From the NCBI GenBank assembly GCA_958298945.1, contig OY282607.1, positions 55,343,020 to 55,407,019 of the forward strand: a stretch of 64,000 bases of DNA, in the 5' to 3' direction. The position numbers and the translations under genes are program-made. Source of the DNA: Atherix ibis. Taxonomy: Eukaryota; Arthropoda; Insecta; Diptera; Athericidae. The notes under the pieces were generated by a model. The model worked only from the letters and a program-made list of their open reading frames with translations. It was not told the origin of the DNA and made no database searches. Below are positions 1-11,586 of the stretch, piece after piece (position 1 is the first letter of the stretch; each line of letters opens with the position of its first letter).

Positions 1-544
1 CCCATGATTCGTCACCAGTTACGACCCTCCGGAGCAATTTACGGTCGTCGCGGACAGAGTCCAACAGTTCCTTAGCAATGTTAATGCGATGCTGTTTTTT
101 GTCGAAATTGAGCAATTTTGGTACGAATTTCGCGGCGACTTGTCTCACGCCCAAATCATTGGTAAAAATTGAATGACATGAGCCTATCGATATGTTTAAG
201 TCCTCAGCAACTACTCTAACGGTGATTCGACGATTGGACAATACTATTTTCTTCACTTCGGTCCAAGGTAGCTTCACCATATGGCACAGTTAATATTCGG
301 AATGTGTCCGTGCAATTAATTTTGTTTTTCACACAAAATTTGATACATATTATTTGTTCCATTTTTTGGAATGGGCAAAAATCGAAAACGAGCCAAAACA
401 CGTGAAAGCAAATCAGCTGTAAAAAATTAACTGAATATTCAAAATGGCCCAACTTATCGGCATAAGCCTCAAAAAAATCGAAAATCGAATACACGTAACC
501 CGCGGAAATTTAAAATTCGCGATACTTTTTGAACAGACCCCGTA
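1..544 (-). mobile_element. mariner element, 5' part (copy M1), cut by window edge
   Basis: Reads on the minus strand as the N-terminal part of an irritans-type mariner transposase. A Met start at 360-362 begins MEQIICIKF, and the helix-turn-helix region with EVKKIVLSNRR and ITVREVAEDL follows in another frame. The terminal inverted repeat is at about 521-544 and ends in TA (543-544), the usual mariner target duplication. Between the block ending in TLDR and the block EVKKIV, roughly 35 residues expected in the family are missing and the frame changes. The same internal deletion is present in the copies at 30717-31906 and 47335-48523, so all three descend from one dead insertion. The catalytic half lies outside the window. 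Confidence 0.88.
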
Positions 545-3438
545 TTCCCATTTTTCGAGAGGCTTTTTGAATTATCTCACGAACACACATGCATAGAAAT
601 AATTCGCTAATATACCCTCTTTGTTTCATTAGTTGTGATAGATTTGGCATTTTAATGATCGAAATCGGTGAAGGATCCATTATCCTAGAGCAAAAAATGC
701 GCTCGCTAGTCGAAAAATTGCTGATCGCCGATTTGTTGAGGAGAAGACCTCTCCCCAGGAACATTTTGGCCTTCATGGACACATATTTTGTTGCTATCAA
801 TATAAAATGTTGCCAGAAAGGCCACTTTCCGCAACATTTCGGACCATTTTTGGCGATTTCAACATTTACTGTCAACAATTTTTGTTGCTAGAAATATTTT
901 ATTGTCAACTTTTCGATTTCAAGAATTTTTTGTGACTGCGACCAATTATAGTTGCTTTTGGGCCAGTGCATTGCGAGGATTTTTCTCGTTTTCTCGTGAA
1001 CGGAGAGTGAGATCGGCTTGATTTTTTTTATATCTTCAGTTATTTACTGTTCTACCTTCTGAAGGTTATTTTTTTCACTTCCGTCCTTACAAGAATATAT
1101 TTTTTCCAATTCAATTTTAATTTTTCGAACAATTTTGAATAATTTTCGATAGAAAGCTTCGTGTAGCATTACCGATTGTCAGTTTTTAGTTTCGAAATAA
1201 TTACTTAATTATATAACAATGTTAGAGTATATTATCTTTGCAAGGTAATGTTTCGAAATATCACAATTCATTTGGTTTTTGCCAATATTTGTTGGATCTT
1301 GACAGTTTTTTCTGGTAGTTTCCAAAAATTTAAATTTGTTTGCGGAAAGAAGTAAAATGAATAATTAAAAAAGTCTTGTACTTTTTAGCTAAAAATTGTA
1401 GCTGTACCAATCTCAATAGAAGCTCTACCAAAAATCAAAAGAAGAAATAATAATAATAAATTAAATTCCAACTGAAATCGTAAGAGTTAAATTCTTCATT
1501 TTCGATTGCGTGCAAAAAATTTGCTGCCCAAAATCACTACTGAATTCGATCAGCAGAAATTTTACAGAAAAAAATTAAGTATAAAAAATTTTATTTAGAA
1601 AAAATTTTTGGGTTATTTTGGGCAGAATCATTTTAAAAAAATGAAACGAATTCATTCCAATCTAAACTTATAAAAATTAAATCAAATTCAAATCAATAAA
1701 ATTTAATTTTTTTCTAGTTTTTAAAATCCTTTTTGGCGACATTTTTGTTAGTTGAAATTCGGTTTAAATGTATAACCTGAAAAGATTAAAAAATACATGG
1801 ATAGGCCCGAACATCCGATTTTCGTATATGTATACGCAATTGTCTGTATGAATTATTGCAAAAGCGGCGATAAATTGTACTGCTTGCATATATTTGTGTA
1901 GTTTTTTTATGTAGACATGACAACCACTAACATCTAGTTTTCGTTACAGACATTTATTATATTCCAAAAGCACTATTAATATTCATATTAACTCATTTAT
2001 TCCAAACAAAAATATAATTTAACACAACAGTTTTAAAACACGTCAGTCTCCATTAAGTGGTGTAGCATACCGAAATGCCTAATATTGATATCTAGTTCAG
2101 ATGCTGTTTTATTAAATTTTAAATAGTTAACGAAAGAGTAAGCAAAAATTAATACATTTGCATAAATAGTTTTATTCTTCAAGATAGTAAAAAGGTAGTT
2201 TTTATTTCAGAATATGAAGTCTTTTGTGATAGGTGTGGTGCGTTCTGTCGAATGTATTTTTGAAAAAATTTGGACAGAATTTCAGTACTTTTGTAATCTA
2301 ATTGAAATACATCCTTTTCCAAAAAAAGGTTATGTAGATTATATTTTCTTGTTGACTTTTTAAATAATAAAAGAGCAATAAAATCGTTCCATTTGAGAGA
2401 AAAACAATATCAATAATAAGAAATTATAAATACCGCCACTTATTTTGGAATTCTTTTTATCTAAATTTCTCAATTGCAAGGTAACAAATGTTATGGCGTG
2501 TATACACAGTGAAACATTTTTTTGTTGAATGGTTTGAGCATTTTTATTAGATTAAATATTTTCGAATAGTCATCGGAAAATTAATATAACAGCAAAAAAT
2601 ATAGTCCGGCAGGTAAAAGAAAAAGTAAATACAGTTACTTTAGGAAATTCAGTAGTAAATAACCGAAAAAGGAAGAACCATCATCATATAACTTGGCTCG
2701 AATGGTCTCCTCGTAGCATTAACCATATTTGTCTTTGTTAAATAAATTAATAATAGCAGACCAAACTTCAATAATGATTTAAAGACTTTTTGGTAAAATA
2801 AATGATACTAAGCAAAAAAACATGATCAAATTAATTCTACTATATATAGAACACGGTCTATGAATCGTAAGACTTTTCAATATACTATCTTATAATTCTA
2901 CTGCAAACAGGGGTGGGGATTTGGTAGTTTTACTTAACCTTAAGAGGAAATAAATAACAGTTCTACAGGAATAATATAAATATTTGATTTCGTAAGATTT
3001 AAATAAGATATTTCTAGACAATATATGTTTAAGTCGTTATCAAGCTGCACACGTGACTTAAAATGTCAACAAAAAAAAATCAAATTAAGATTATACACAT
3101 ATTATGAATATTAATTTAAATAGATTAATAATATCTATTTTTGTGCGTTATTGTTTAATTTACTTACTACTTTTAGTAAAGTCTCCATATTCTGTTAAAA
3201 ATATATATTTTTCATGTTTTTGTTCTTCTTTTAAAAGCCTTAATTCTATTAAATAATAAATTGAGACTTTTAACTTTTTTTGGATCTTCAATTTTGTCAA
3301 TATTATTTTTTATTTTTTATTACAGTCGATTTAGAATTTATCATTTCTAAATTTCTCAATTAAAAATATATTTTTATAATACTAGATCTCCGGGGGGCGC
3401 CTATGTCAAACATTCTACTTAATAGAGGGAAAACATCA
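545..3438. other. AT-rich noncoding part of U1
   Basis: No open frame with recognisable homology on either strand and many homopolymer A/T runs. Positions 1140-1520 recur inverted at 56711-57060, which shows this stretch belongs to the amplified composite. A small open frame at 589-891 is conserved between copies only because the copies are near-identical; it matches nothing I know. Confidence 0.6.
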
Positions 3439-3769
3439 TCACACCAAAAATGCGTGACAATGTTCGCATTTTTTATTCATATCCCCTATGTCCAAATATT
3501 CTCCTTTTTTTCCCGCTCCATACAATCCTAACATCAATTTTTGCGCTTTGGCCATTTTTTAATCTTTAGTCGCATGGCTATATTCGCGAGCAGCTTTTCT
3601 CTTTTCAGGTTGGTTTTCGTTATAAATTTTCATTACATTTTTAATCTCCCTTTCTCGATTTTTTGCATAAACACGCTTCCTCGCAGTATTCTTTTGAATA
3701 CGCTTACGCTCTTTCATCTCTTCTTCACTCAAATTTAACTTTTTTCTACCTATGTCTATAACATCCTAC
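3439..3769 (-). pseudogene. Helitron-type N-terminal exon relic (U1)
   Basis: One minus-strand frame runs from a splice-acceptor-like pyrimidine tract plus TAG just above 3769 to a TGA at 3439-3441. It is broken by one in-frame TAA at 3559-3561. The first part is a basic, Lys/Arg-rich stretch (KKLNLSEEEMKERKRIQKN near its start). After the stop the frame gives YLDIGDMNKKCEHCHAF, which resembles the CxxC segment ahead of the Rep domain in Helitron proteins; the intact Helitrons here have MDKKCPHCHALKF. I read it as an old Helitron or Helentron N-terminal exon. A different K-rich host exon is possible. Copies are at 33870-34200 and 51417-51747. Confidence 0.45.
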
Positions 3770-4909
3770 AAAAAAAAAACTTTTTTATATAATAGAGGGA
3801 AAGATTTTTTCTTTTGAAATGATTTTTTTTTTAAATGTCTTTCATTTCGGATATTTTTTTTGTATATTTTAATTACTAAAACTCCATTTTTCTTTTAAAA
3901 TATTATTTTGCATTTTCTCAAATTTGTTTACCATTTTAGATTGCTTTTAAAATTTGCCTTCGTCTCCAAAACATAAATTTATACCAATAATTATAAATGT
4001 ATAAATTAATGGCTTTTATATAAATTTTATTAAATAATTCGATCGTCATTGTACCATACTCATAAGGATAATTGAATATTTTCTCATTGCATTCATTAGA
4101 ACAGAGTATATAATAGGTGGCCTTCAAAAATGTTCTTCCATAGATCCAAAAACGACCAAGTTATTTCAAAGAGTTTAACTCCATTTCTTCTATGATACTT
4201 CGTATTGTAAATTTTCACGACTGTTGCTTTTTATTTTGAAAATAATCATTTCATTGCTAAAAGTTCAAAAATAGTTGTTTGATCATTTCACTTACACATA
4301 TAGTATTTTATATATTGCGTTGTGCCATGGTAGCTTCCCCGTCGTTGTTTTAATTCATCTTATTTCAAATAATCTGAAATATGTCGCGAGCAGCATATTT
4401 TTAGCTGCCTATGGAAAGTGGCGGGGCTTTTGGTTATTCCACAGCTAAGATTTGATGATATTTTCGATCAATGACTTCTCAGTGCTTCGTAATTTTCTCC
4501 GATATTGTAGATATTTTCAGATTTTATTAAATTATCCGCAATATTCCAAGGGTGGATTATTAAATTATCCGCAATATTCCAAGGCTCAATTGTGAGAAAT
4601 CTTAATAAAGTGTTCAAATATTAACCGAATAATTATTGAAAACAATAAGTTTTTAGTATTAAAATCAGATAAATTGTCAGTAAAAATTAGTAACAAAATT
4701 TTCATTTAAATTTGACCACAATATTTTGGTTAAATTATTAGGATTTATTTAAAAAAATACATGATTTTTTCTAAATGTAAATAAACACTGCACCCATTTG
4801 GAGGAACATTTTGCAAATTCACTTCCGTAGTAACGCTATTGAAAATATTGAATTGATTATCCAGAATTAGTAGTCCGCTTCTACTGAATTCTTTGTTGGC
4901 AAAGTCGTG
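3770..4909. other. Degenerate intergenic part of U1 with 33-bp tandem duplication
   Basis: No convincing gene. At 4526-4584 a segment containing AAATTATCCGCAATATTCC occurs twice with a 33-bp period. Related sequence at 29372-29935 and 58560-59060 holds about 500-560 bp of extra DNA at this point. U1 therefore looks like a deletion derivative, with the short duplication at the scar. Confidence 0.55.
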
Positions 4910-4960
4910 GCATCAAAATAATTTCAACACGTTGTTGCGGCGTTAGATGCTCTATAATAA
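4910..4960 (-). pseudogene. Tc3-like transposase N-terminal scrap (U1)
   Basis: Minus-strand frame gives IEHLTPQQRVEIILM, matching the start of Tc3-like (DDE, Tc1/mariner superfamily) transposases, which typically open with a short HLTPQQRVEI-like block. Homology stops after about 15 residues. It lies downstream, on the same strand, of the catalytic-core relic at 5475-5905, so the order is scrambled or two elements are involved. Confidence 0.5.
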
Positions 4961-5474
4961 TTTGATATTGACAACTCTCTACAGCTGTCAAATGCCAATA
5001 GACGAGTGTCAGCCAAACAAAATCGACTAGGAGCATGAAAAGCTTCCTGCATATATATACATCACTACAGCCATCTAGCGAAAAAATATTCAGTGCAGAG
5101 ACACTGGGCATAGTGTCACGTGGTGCGGTAATTAATGTTATCACCGCATTGATATTAATTTTTTGACGTCGACCTTTATTTTGTACTCTTCACTTGCAAA
5201 AGTAAAAGTTCTAAAACAAAAAGAAAACGTAAACTTTGTAGAAGATCCTAATAGTGAGAACCAAGAAAAAGTAGTTTTTAACTATCCTTCCCTCCCCCAA
5301 TCCATGTGACGCCACTGACCCATGAGCTAGTACTAAAACAATTTATCAACAAAATTTTACCCATTTTTCAAAATTTACCATCACTGCTCTAGTTGGTGCT
5401 CATACCTCTCCGGTCTATCAAAGTTGAACTACTCAGAACATCTGACCAGGGTTGCCATAACATACACTTTGCCT

Positions 5475-5905
5475 TTAAAATAGCTTCAAAGAAAAAAGTC
5501 CAACGATATATCTTGGCGGCCAATTCACATTAGCGTTGCGATCACCGAATTTAGTGCCCCAGAAACCGGTATTGTTTTGATGATCGTATCGCTGTTTTGT
5601 TGAAATTAAAGTTTATTCACATTTATTTTATTTTATTTGGATCATGAAAAGTTTACTAATAAGTCGGCGATATTGCTCAGAATTCACATTGCAATGTCCT
5701 CTTTACGATTATTTCGAAGAAGAAGTGCCCAATAATTCCACCAGCCCATAAACCGTACCAAACAGTGACTTTTTTTTAGGATGTATCGATTTTTGTAAAT
5801 CAAATGATGATTTCCCATATCCCAGATTTGACAATTTTCTTAGTTAACGTAGCCGTCATTTTTTAATGTTTCCTTCATCGCTAAATATGATTTTTAAATA
5901 TGAAG
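5475..5905 (-). pseudogene. Tc3-like transposase catalytic-core relic, Tc3-B (U1)
   Basis: Read 5' to 3' on the minus strand in shifting frames, it shows four family blocks in the correct order. These are IIFSDEGN (first catalytic Asp region); DGYVN, stop, ENCQIW; KKVTVWYGLWAGGIIGHFFF; and SEQYRRLISKLF followed by KFGDRNANVNWPPR. These match the SDE...NGYVNKQNCRIW...VTVWCGLWAGG...NWPPR series of insect Tc3-like transposases. Several frameshifts and stops make it long dead. Equivalent copies are at 27925-28353 (+), 35905-36338, 41520-41947 (+) and 53454-53884. Confidence 0.75.
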
Positions 5906-6059
5906 TTTGGATGAACAGAATGCATTTCTCAATTATTAATAATAACTCATGACTAACATTTATAGTTGGCAGTCATGAAGAAAAACTTATGACACGTGTA
6001 TTTTGAAAGATATTGTAAAGCTGGGGAAAAAACCATATATAAGATCAGTCCTAGATATC

Positions 6060-6131
6060 GAACTTCAGTGTCTTGTGCTATCTCCCTGCCATTAAGGTAT
6101 GGCAGTGAGATAGCACAAGACACTGAAGTTC
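6060..6131. repeat. 72-nt near-perfect hairpin (U1)
   Basis: Arms 6060-6092 and 6099-6131 are 33 nt each, complementary with one mismatch, around a 6-nt loop. The left arm begins GAACTTCAGTGTCTTGTGCT. It sits inside the degenerate non-LTR reverse transcriptase region. Present in all five unit copies (27728-27799, 36493-36564, 41288-41359, 54039-54110). It could be a templated fold-back insertion or a small hairpin RNA precursor. Confidence 0.85.
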
Positions 6132-6134
6132 ACT

Positions 6135-6330
6135 GCTGAGAGTAAGGATAAATGGTATTGTCATCTTCATTGGAATATTGGATGTACTCGTATAAATATT
6201 GTAGGAGGATGGGGCCAAGTATTCTACCCTACGGTACACCAACGAATATTGGCGGAGAGATGTCTGTTAGTTTATTAGCTAAATTTACTTGAAAGTACCG
6301 GTTTTTCAAAAATAATTTAAAGTATTATGT
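6135..6330 (-). pseudogene. Non-LTR reverse transcriptase relic (U1)
   Basis: Minus-strand reading gives LKNRYFQVNLANKLTDISPP, then IFVGVP, stop, GRILGPILL, the hallmark GVPQGSxLGPLLF block of Jockey/CR1-type non-LTR reverse transcriptases with a nonsense codon replacing Gln. It continues with EDDNTIY, where the family has the ADD active-site region in a similar place. Just beyond the 72-nt hairpin, EVRYLGLIL resembles the later YLGxxLD block. Only about 60-90 residues survive. Equivalent copies lie at about 27540-27725 (+), 36568-36763, 41100-41285 (+) and 54114-54310. Confidence 0.6.
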
Positions 6331-6619
6331 GATGGAAAGAATCGTTTTGCGTTTCCAGAGTCAGTTGGTCGCGATTAAGAGCTTGACTTATACCTACAAA
6401 TACAAATAAATCTGAATAATATCATCTTCTTTCTAAAAAGGATGCAATAGAACAGATTGCAAGTTATTGAATGCTAAACAGAATAGAGTTTAGTACTTAC
6501 TGAAAATTGAATTTTTTTTAAAATTTCAATTATTTATTGTAAAAAAAATAATAAATAATAAATAGAAAAACCAACAAAAACTAAATAAACTACAATTGGA
6601 AGAATTCCATTTAAATAAA

Positions 6620-7000
6620 CAATTTGCAATGGTATGGAAATAACTTTATACGTAATAAAGTATATGAAAATACAAAGGACATGAAAGACAATTCTGTTGT
6701 TTATGTCATGAGATATAAAGATAAAAAGCGAACCCTTAAACACCATCGAATTATCCTTTTAAACAGTTCGAAATATACTCTGCCGATTTTGGATCGAATG
6801 GACAATGAATTTGCATATTTTGTTTGTTTGATTTTTGTTTTAAAAGTTTTACTCCAATTTTCGTTTGTGGGATATTATCTGTTTTATGTTTTGCATTTCA
6901 AAATATGTCAACAGTCACATTTGACAACGAATAAATGTACTTCGGGCAATAAAACCCATGCAGTTTCTTTCAATTTGCCTTTAATTTTATGACAAATTTG
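6620..7000 (+). other. Unassigned conserved open frame in U units
   Basis: An open frame of about 122 codons (6624-6992) recurs in every unit copy with few changes, but copy age alone explains this. The translation is not obviously related to any family I know, and the opposite strand is also open. I treat it as noncoding. Confidence 0.2.
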
Positions 7001-7074
7001 CCAAAAGAGGAGACTTTTGAGTTCTTGTCATTCAAAATAAAAATCAACACATATGAACACCAATAAATGCGAAA

Positions 7075-7300
7075 AATCATTATGAGCGACGAAGAACACT
7101 TCGACATGGCTGGCTTTGTCAATAAACAGAATAGCCGCTATTTGGGCACCTCTTGTAGACAGTTGGGCCGGCGACTTCATTGGGCCATATTTCTTTGAGA
7201 TGCTGGAGGCAATACTATCGGGACATTTTGCAAAACTTTCTTCTGCCCGAATTGGATTAATTAAGCCTACAGAACATGTGGTTCCACGAAAATTTTGAGA
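7075..7300 (+). pseudogene. Tc3-like transposase core relic, Tc3-A (U1)
   Basis: Plus-strand frames give KIIMSDEEHFDMAGFVNKQN and then, in another frame, WAGDFIGPYFFE, matching the catalytic core of Tc3-like transposases. Relative to 55057-55290, this copy has lost one base after PYFFE and about 36 bp containing a VTITDDCYRDIL block, and has gained or kept about 110 bp after the break. The copy at 55057-55290 is the least degraded. Confidence 0.7.
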
Positions 7301-7509
7301 GAAAAGACCTCATATTCCAAAAATAATGGTAAAACGCATCCTGTATATCCACAAATACGAGAGATATATGGTTAATACTTAATCCTCGGGGAAATATAGT
7401 GCTGCCAGTATTGAAACAACTTTATTTTTCGTAAATTTTCAAGCGCCTGCGTCATTTAATTTGTGAGAGACAGCCCTTTAAAATGGACAACTTTTGCGAT
7501 TTTACAACA

Positions 7510-7566
7510 ATGGAAAAAATCGATTATCGAGCAGTGATAAAATATTTTTTTGGCCCAAACGTTCTG
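7510..7566 (+). pseudogene. mariner-type N-terminal scrap (U1)
   Basis: ATG at 7510 opens MEKIDYRAVIKYFF, resembling the first residues of SETMAR/mariner-like transposases. The frame then leaves the family and stops. It lies between the core (7075-7300) and the C-terminal piece (7609-7743) of Tc3-A, suggesting a nested or recombined element. Also at 55400-55456. Confidence 0.35.
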
Positions 7567-7608
7567 TAAGTGTTTAAGATATCAGAAACACTTTACTTGA
7601 AGGAAAAG

Positions 7609-7743
7609 GTGTACACTAATAAACCAACCACAACCTCGATGCTTAAGAATAGCATTCGAAACGAAATATCTGACATAACAACAGAAGTTAGGGAAAATGT
7701 TATAAAAACTTTGATTAAAAGACACATCATATTTCATACATAA
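7609..7743 (+). pseudogene. Tc3-like transposase C-terminal piece (U1)
   Basis: Open frame from VYTNKPTTTSMLKNSIRNEI to a TAA at 7741-7743. It matches the VYxNKPxTxxxLKxNIRxEI segment that follows the last catalytic residue in Tc3-like transposases. Copies are at 26111-26245 (-), 38041-38175 and 55499-55633. Confidence 0.65.
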
Positions 7744-8382
7744 ATTTCAAAGGTCATATAATCAATCAATAAAATGGAAATTACGAAATTTTATTTTATT
7801 TAAAATTTATTGAATGAAAAGTTCGACCTAGAACATAAAACGCACCCTGTTTATACTGACTCTTAGTGGTCGATTTACTTGGTTGATGGTTAATTTTATT
7901 TTAATGGCTGCGATTATCTCGATAATAGTTGGAGATTGTCAATATAAAAAAATTGCAAAGCCATAACACTATAAAGCCAACCATACACAAAACTCATCCT
8001 AAAAAAATTGAAATAAATAAGAGATTATTGTTCTGCTAACAGTTTTAAACGTGAACATTTTATGTCAATAATTAAATTTGTTTGGTCATTTTTCCATATT
8101 GTACAAAATATTTCTAAACCGGCATTTGTGTTAAATTTTTGTTATTCATCGCTCGATAACGTTCCATATTTGTGACATATTGTACTTTTGTTAAAAATTT
8201 TCTATTTCGCCCGAATCAAGAAATTAAAGACAATTGCAAAGAGTAAAGAAACTGCACTGCATCGAAACATTCATGCTTTAATGTTCAATTGAATTTTTAA
8301 GTTAACCTAACCTCATATATGCGTTGAACTTGCGTTTGCTTTGGATTTCAAATGTCAAAAAATAATGCGGCGAACCTACAGT

Positions 8383-8400
8383 TTACAGTAACTACTGTAA
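8383..8400. repeat. 18-bp palindrome TTACAGTA-AC-TACTGTAA
   Basis: Perfect 8-bp arms around AC, located in the stretch upstream of the Usp7-like fragment. Conserved in U1, U1' and the 31907 copy, but lost in the 48524 copy. Could be a dimeric protein-binding site or chance in AT-rich DNA. Confidence 0.5.
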
Positions 8401-8832
8401 CTGCCTGTCATCGTAATTTTGAATAAACAGCAAGCCGCGAAATAGAAAAAGCAAGTCTAGCATATATATTCATAGTTCCAGTAATATTTGTAAATTAGTT
8501 CAGGTTGATCCGTGTGCCAAAGAAATAAGATTATTGAATTTTTCAAATTATTCTATTTTATCGGTTCTTTTCCATTTATAAAAATAATTTTATTTATTTA
8601 TTTTCGTTGGTTATTTGTCAAATTATTTGAATTTTTTAAAGTATTTCGTTTATTGGTAAGCATTTTTGCTTTTGTTCTTATAAATTGATAGTAATCAATT
8701 ATCGAATTTATGATCCAAAGTAGTCGATATTCTGCGTGTGCTTTTTTGTTTTGCTTCAAAATCATAACTATAAGTGATAAGTGATTTATTTATTTACAAC
8801 ACATTTGATACCAAATACATAACCACAAATGT

Positions 8833-9481
<649 letters not shown>

Positions 9482-9521
9482 TAAATATTTCTCTACAGAT
9501 ACGACAACGACTTCGATTAGT

Positions 9522-10145
9522 CATAAAATTTTATATTTTATGGAATTTTATTTAAAATAAGATGACAATAGCTCTGAAAAAAGTTTTCTATGAGTTGCAG
9601 TGTACTGATATCTTATTCGGAAATCAACTTTTCAAATTTATTTTCCATACTACTTCAATTTCAAATCATCGATATCCAGGCCATTTCATAAATTTTTAAA
9701 TCAAAATACGCGAATTTGTACTTATTTTAGTCTGTAGTTGGTATACAATTTTTAAATATAATAATTTATATCTAACCAGCTAAAGTTAATTAGGAACTTT
9801 AATTTGATATGTAAATGATCAGTATTGATGGGCAAATGTGGACTTACGGGCTTAAAACAAAATGAAAATTCCAAAATATTCCGAAGGCTTTTTAAATTAT
9901 CTCACCAACACATATGCATAGAAATAATTTGTCTATATGTCCTCTTTGCCCCATTAGTTGTGTTGGATTTGGCGGTTGAATGATCGAAATCGTTGAAGGT
10001 TCCATTATCCTAGAGCAAAAAATGTGCTCGCTAGACGAAAATTTTTTTCGAAACAATTTTGAATATTTTTCGATAGAAAGTTTCGTGTAGCATCACCGAT
10101 TGTCAGTTTTGTAGTTTCTGAATAATTACTTAATTATATAACAAT
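9522..10145 (+). repeat. Palindrome spacer: mariner-free linker copy
   Basis: This sequence separates the inverted arms of U1 and U1'. Its 9680-10145 part matches the flanks on both sides of mariner copies M2 and M3 (for example GTATACAAT, GGACTTACGGG, then AGGCTTTTTAAATTATCTCA) without the mariner. The target TA is at 9877-9878, so it is a pre-insertion allele. Part of the right flank is deleted near 10040. No coding content. Confidence 0.8.
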
Positions 10146-10185
10146 ACTAATCGAAGTCGTTGTCGTATCTGTAGAGAAATATTTA

Positions 10186-10834
<649 letters not shown>

Positions 10835-11255
10835 ACATTTGTTGTTATGTATTTGGTATCAAATGTGTTGTAAATAAATAAATCACTTATCACTTATAGT
10901 TATGATTTTGAAGCAAAACAAAAAAGCACACGCAGAATATCGACTACGTTGGATCATAAATTCGATAATTGATTACTATCAATTTATAAGAACAAAAGCA
11001 AAAATGCTTACCAATAAACGAAATACTTTAAAAAATTCAAATAATTTGACAAATAACCAACGAAAATAAATAAATAAAATTATTTTTATAAATGGAAAAG
11101 AACCGATAAAATAGAATAATTTGAAAAATTCAATAATCTTATTTCTTTGGCACACGGATCAACCTGAACTAATTTACAAATATTACTGGAACTATCTAAT
11201 ATATAAAATTCTCGTGTCACAGTTTTCGTTCCCATACTCCTCCGAAACGGCTTGA

Positions 11256-11355
11256 CCGATTCTCATGAAATTTTGTGAGCGTATTGAGTAGGTCTGAGAA
11301 TCGGCCAACATCTATTTTTCATCCCCCTAAATGTTAGGGGTAGTCCACCCCTGAA
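11256..11355 (+). promoter_or_regulatory. Helitron copy 1 5' subterminal stem-loops
   Basis: Three potential stems. The first is a 10-bp perfect inverted repeat, CCGATTCTCA at 11256-11265 with TGAGAATCGG at 11295-11304. The second pairs CCCCTAA (11324-11330) with TTAGGGG (11334-11340) around ATG. The third is a competing stem pairing AGGGGT (11336-11341) with ACCCCT (11347-11352). The last two share bases and cannot form together. They are candidates for transposase recognition or start-site structure. Copy 2 has the same at +7096. Confidence 0.55.
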
Positions 11356-11586
11356 TTTTTTTTTTTATTTTTTAGACAAAATTTTTAATTTCTATTTTTT
11401 TATGATACAACATACAAAAATACATACAATCCTTAATTTTTACCCTTCAACGATCAACCCTCATTTTTTAATAGCCATTTTAGTAATTTAATCATTTTTT
11501 ATCTCCGGTCGAAAACTGATCAATCGTCATTTAATTAGTTAACCTCGCCAGATGTCTTCAGGTGTCACTTCTGACCCAGTAAACAG

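Noticed and set aside
589..891. Conserved small protein (100 codons) next to mariner
   Set aside because: Conserved only among near-identical duplicates, the opposite strand is equally open, and there is no homology.
3936..4127. 63-codon minus-strand protein in each U unit
   Set aside because: AT-rich chance frame. A related diverged copy at 58160-58260 does not keep it open.
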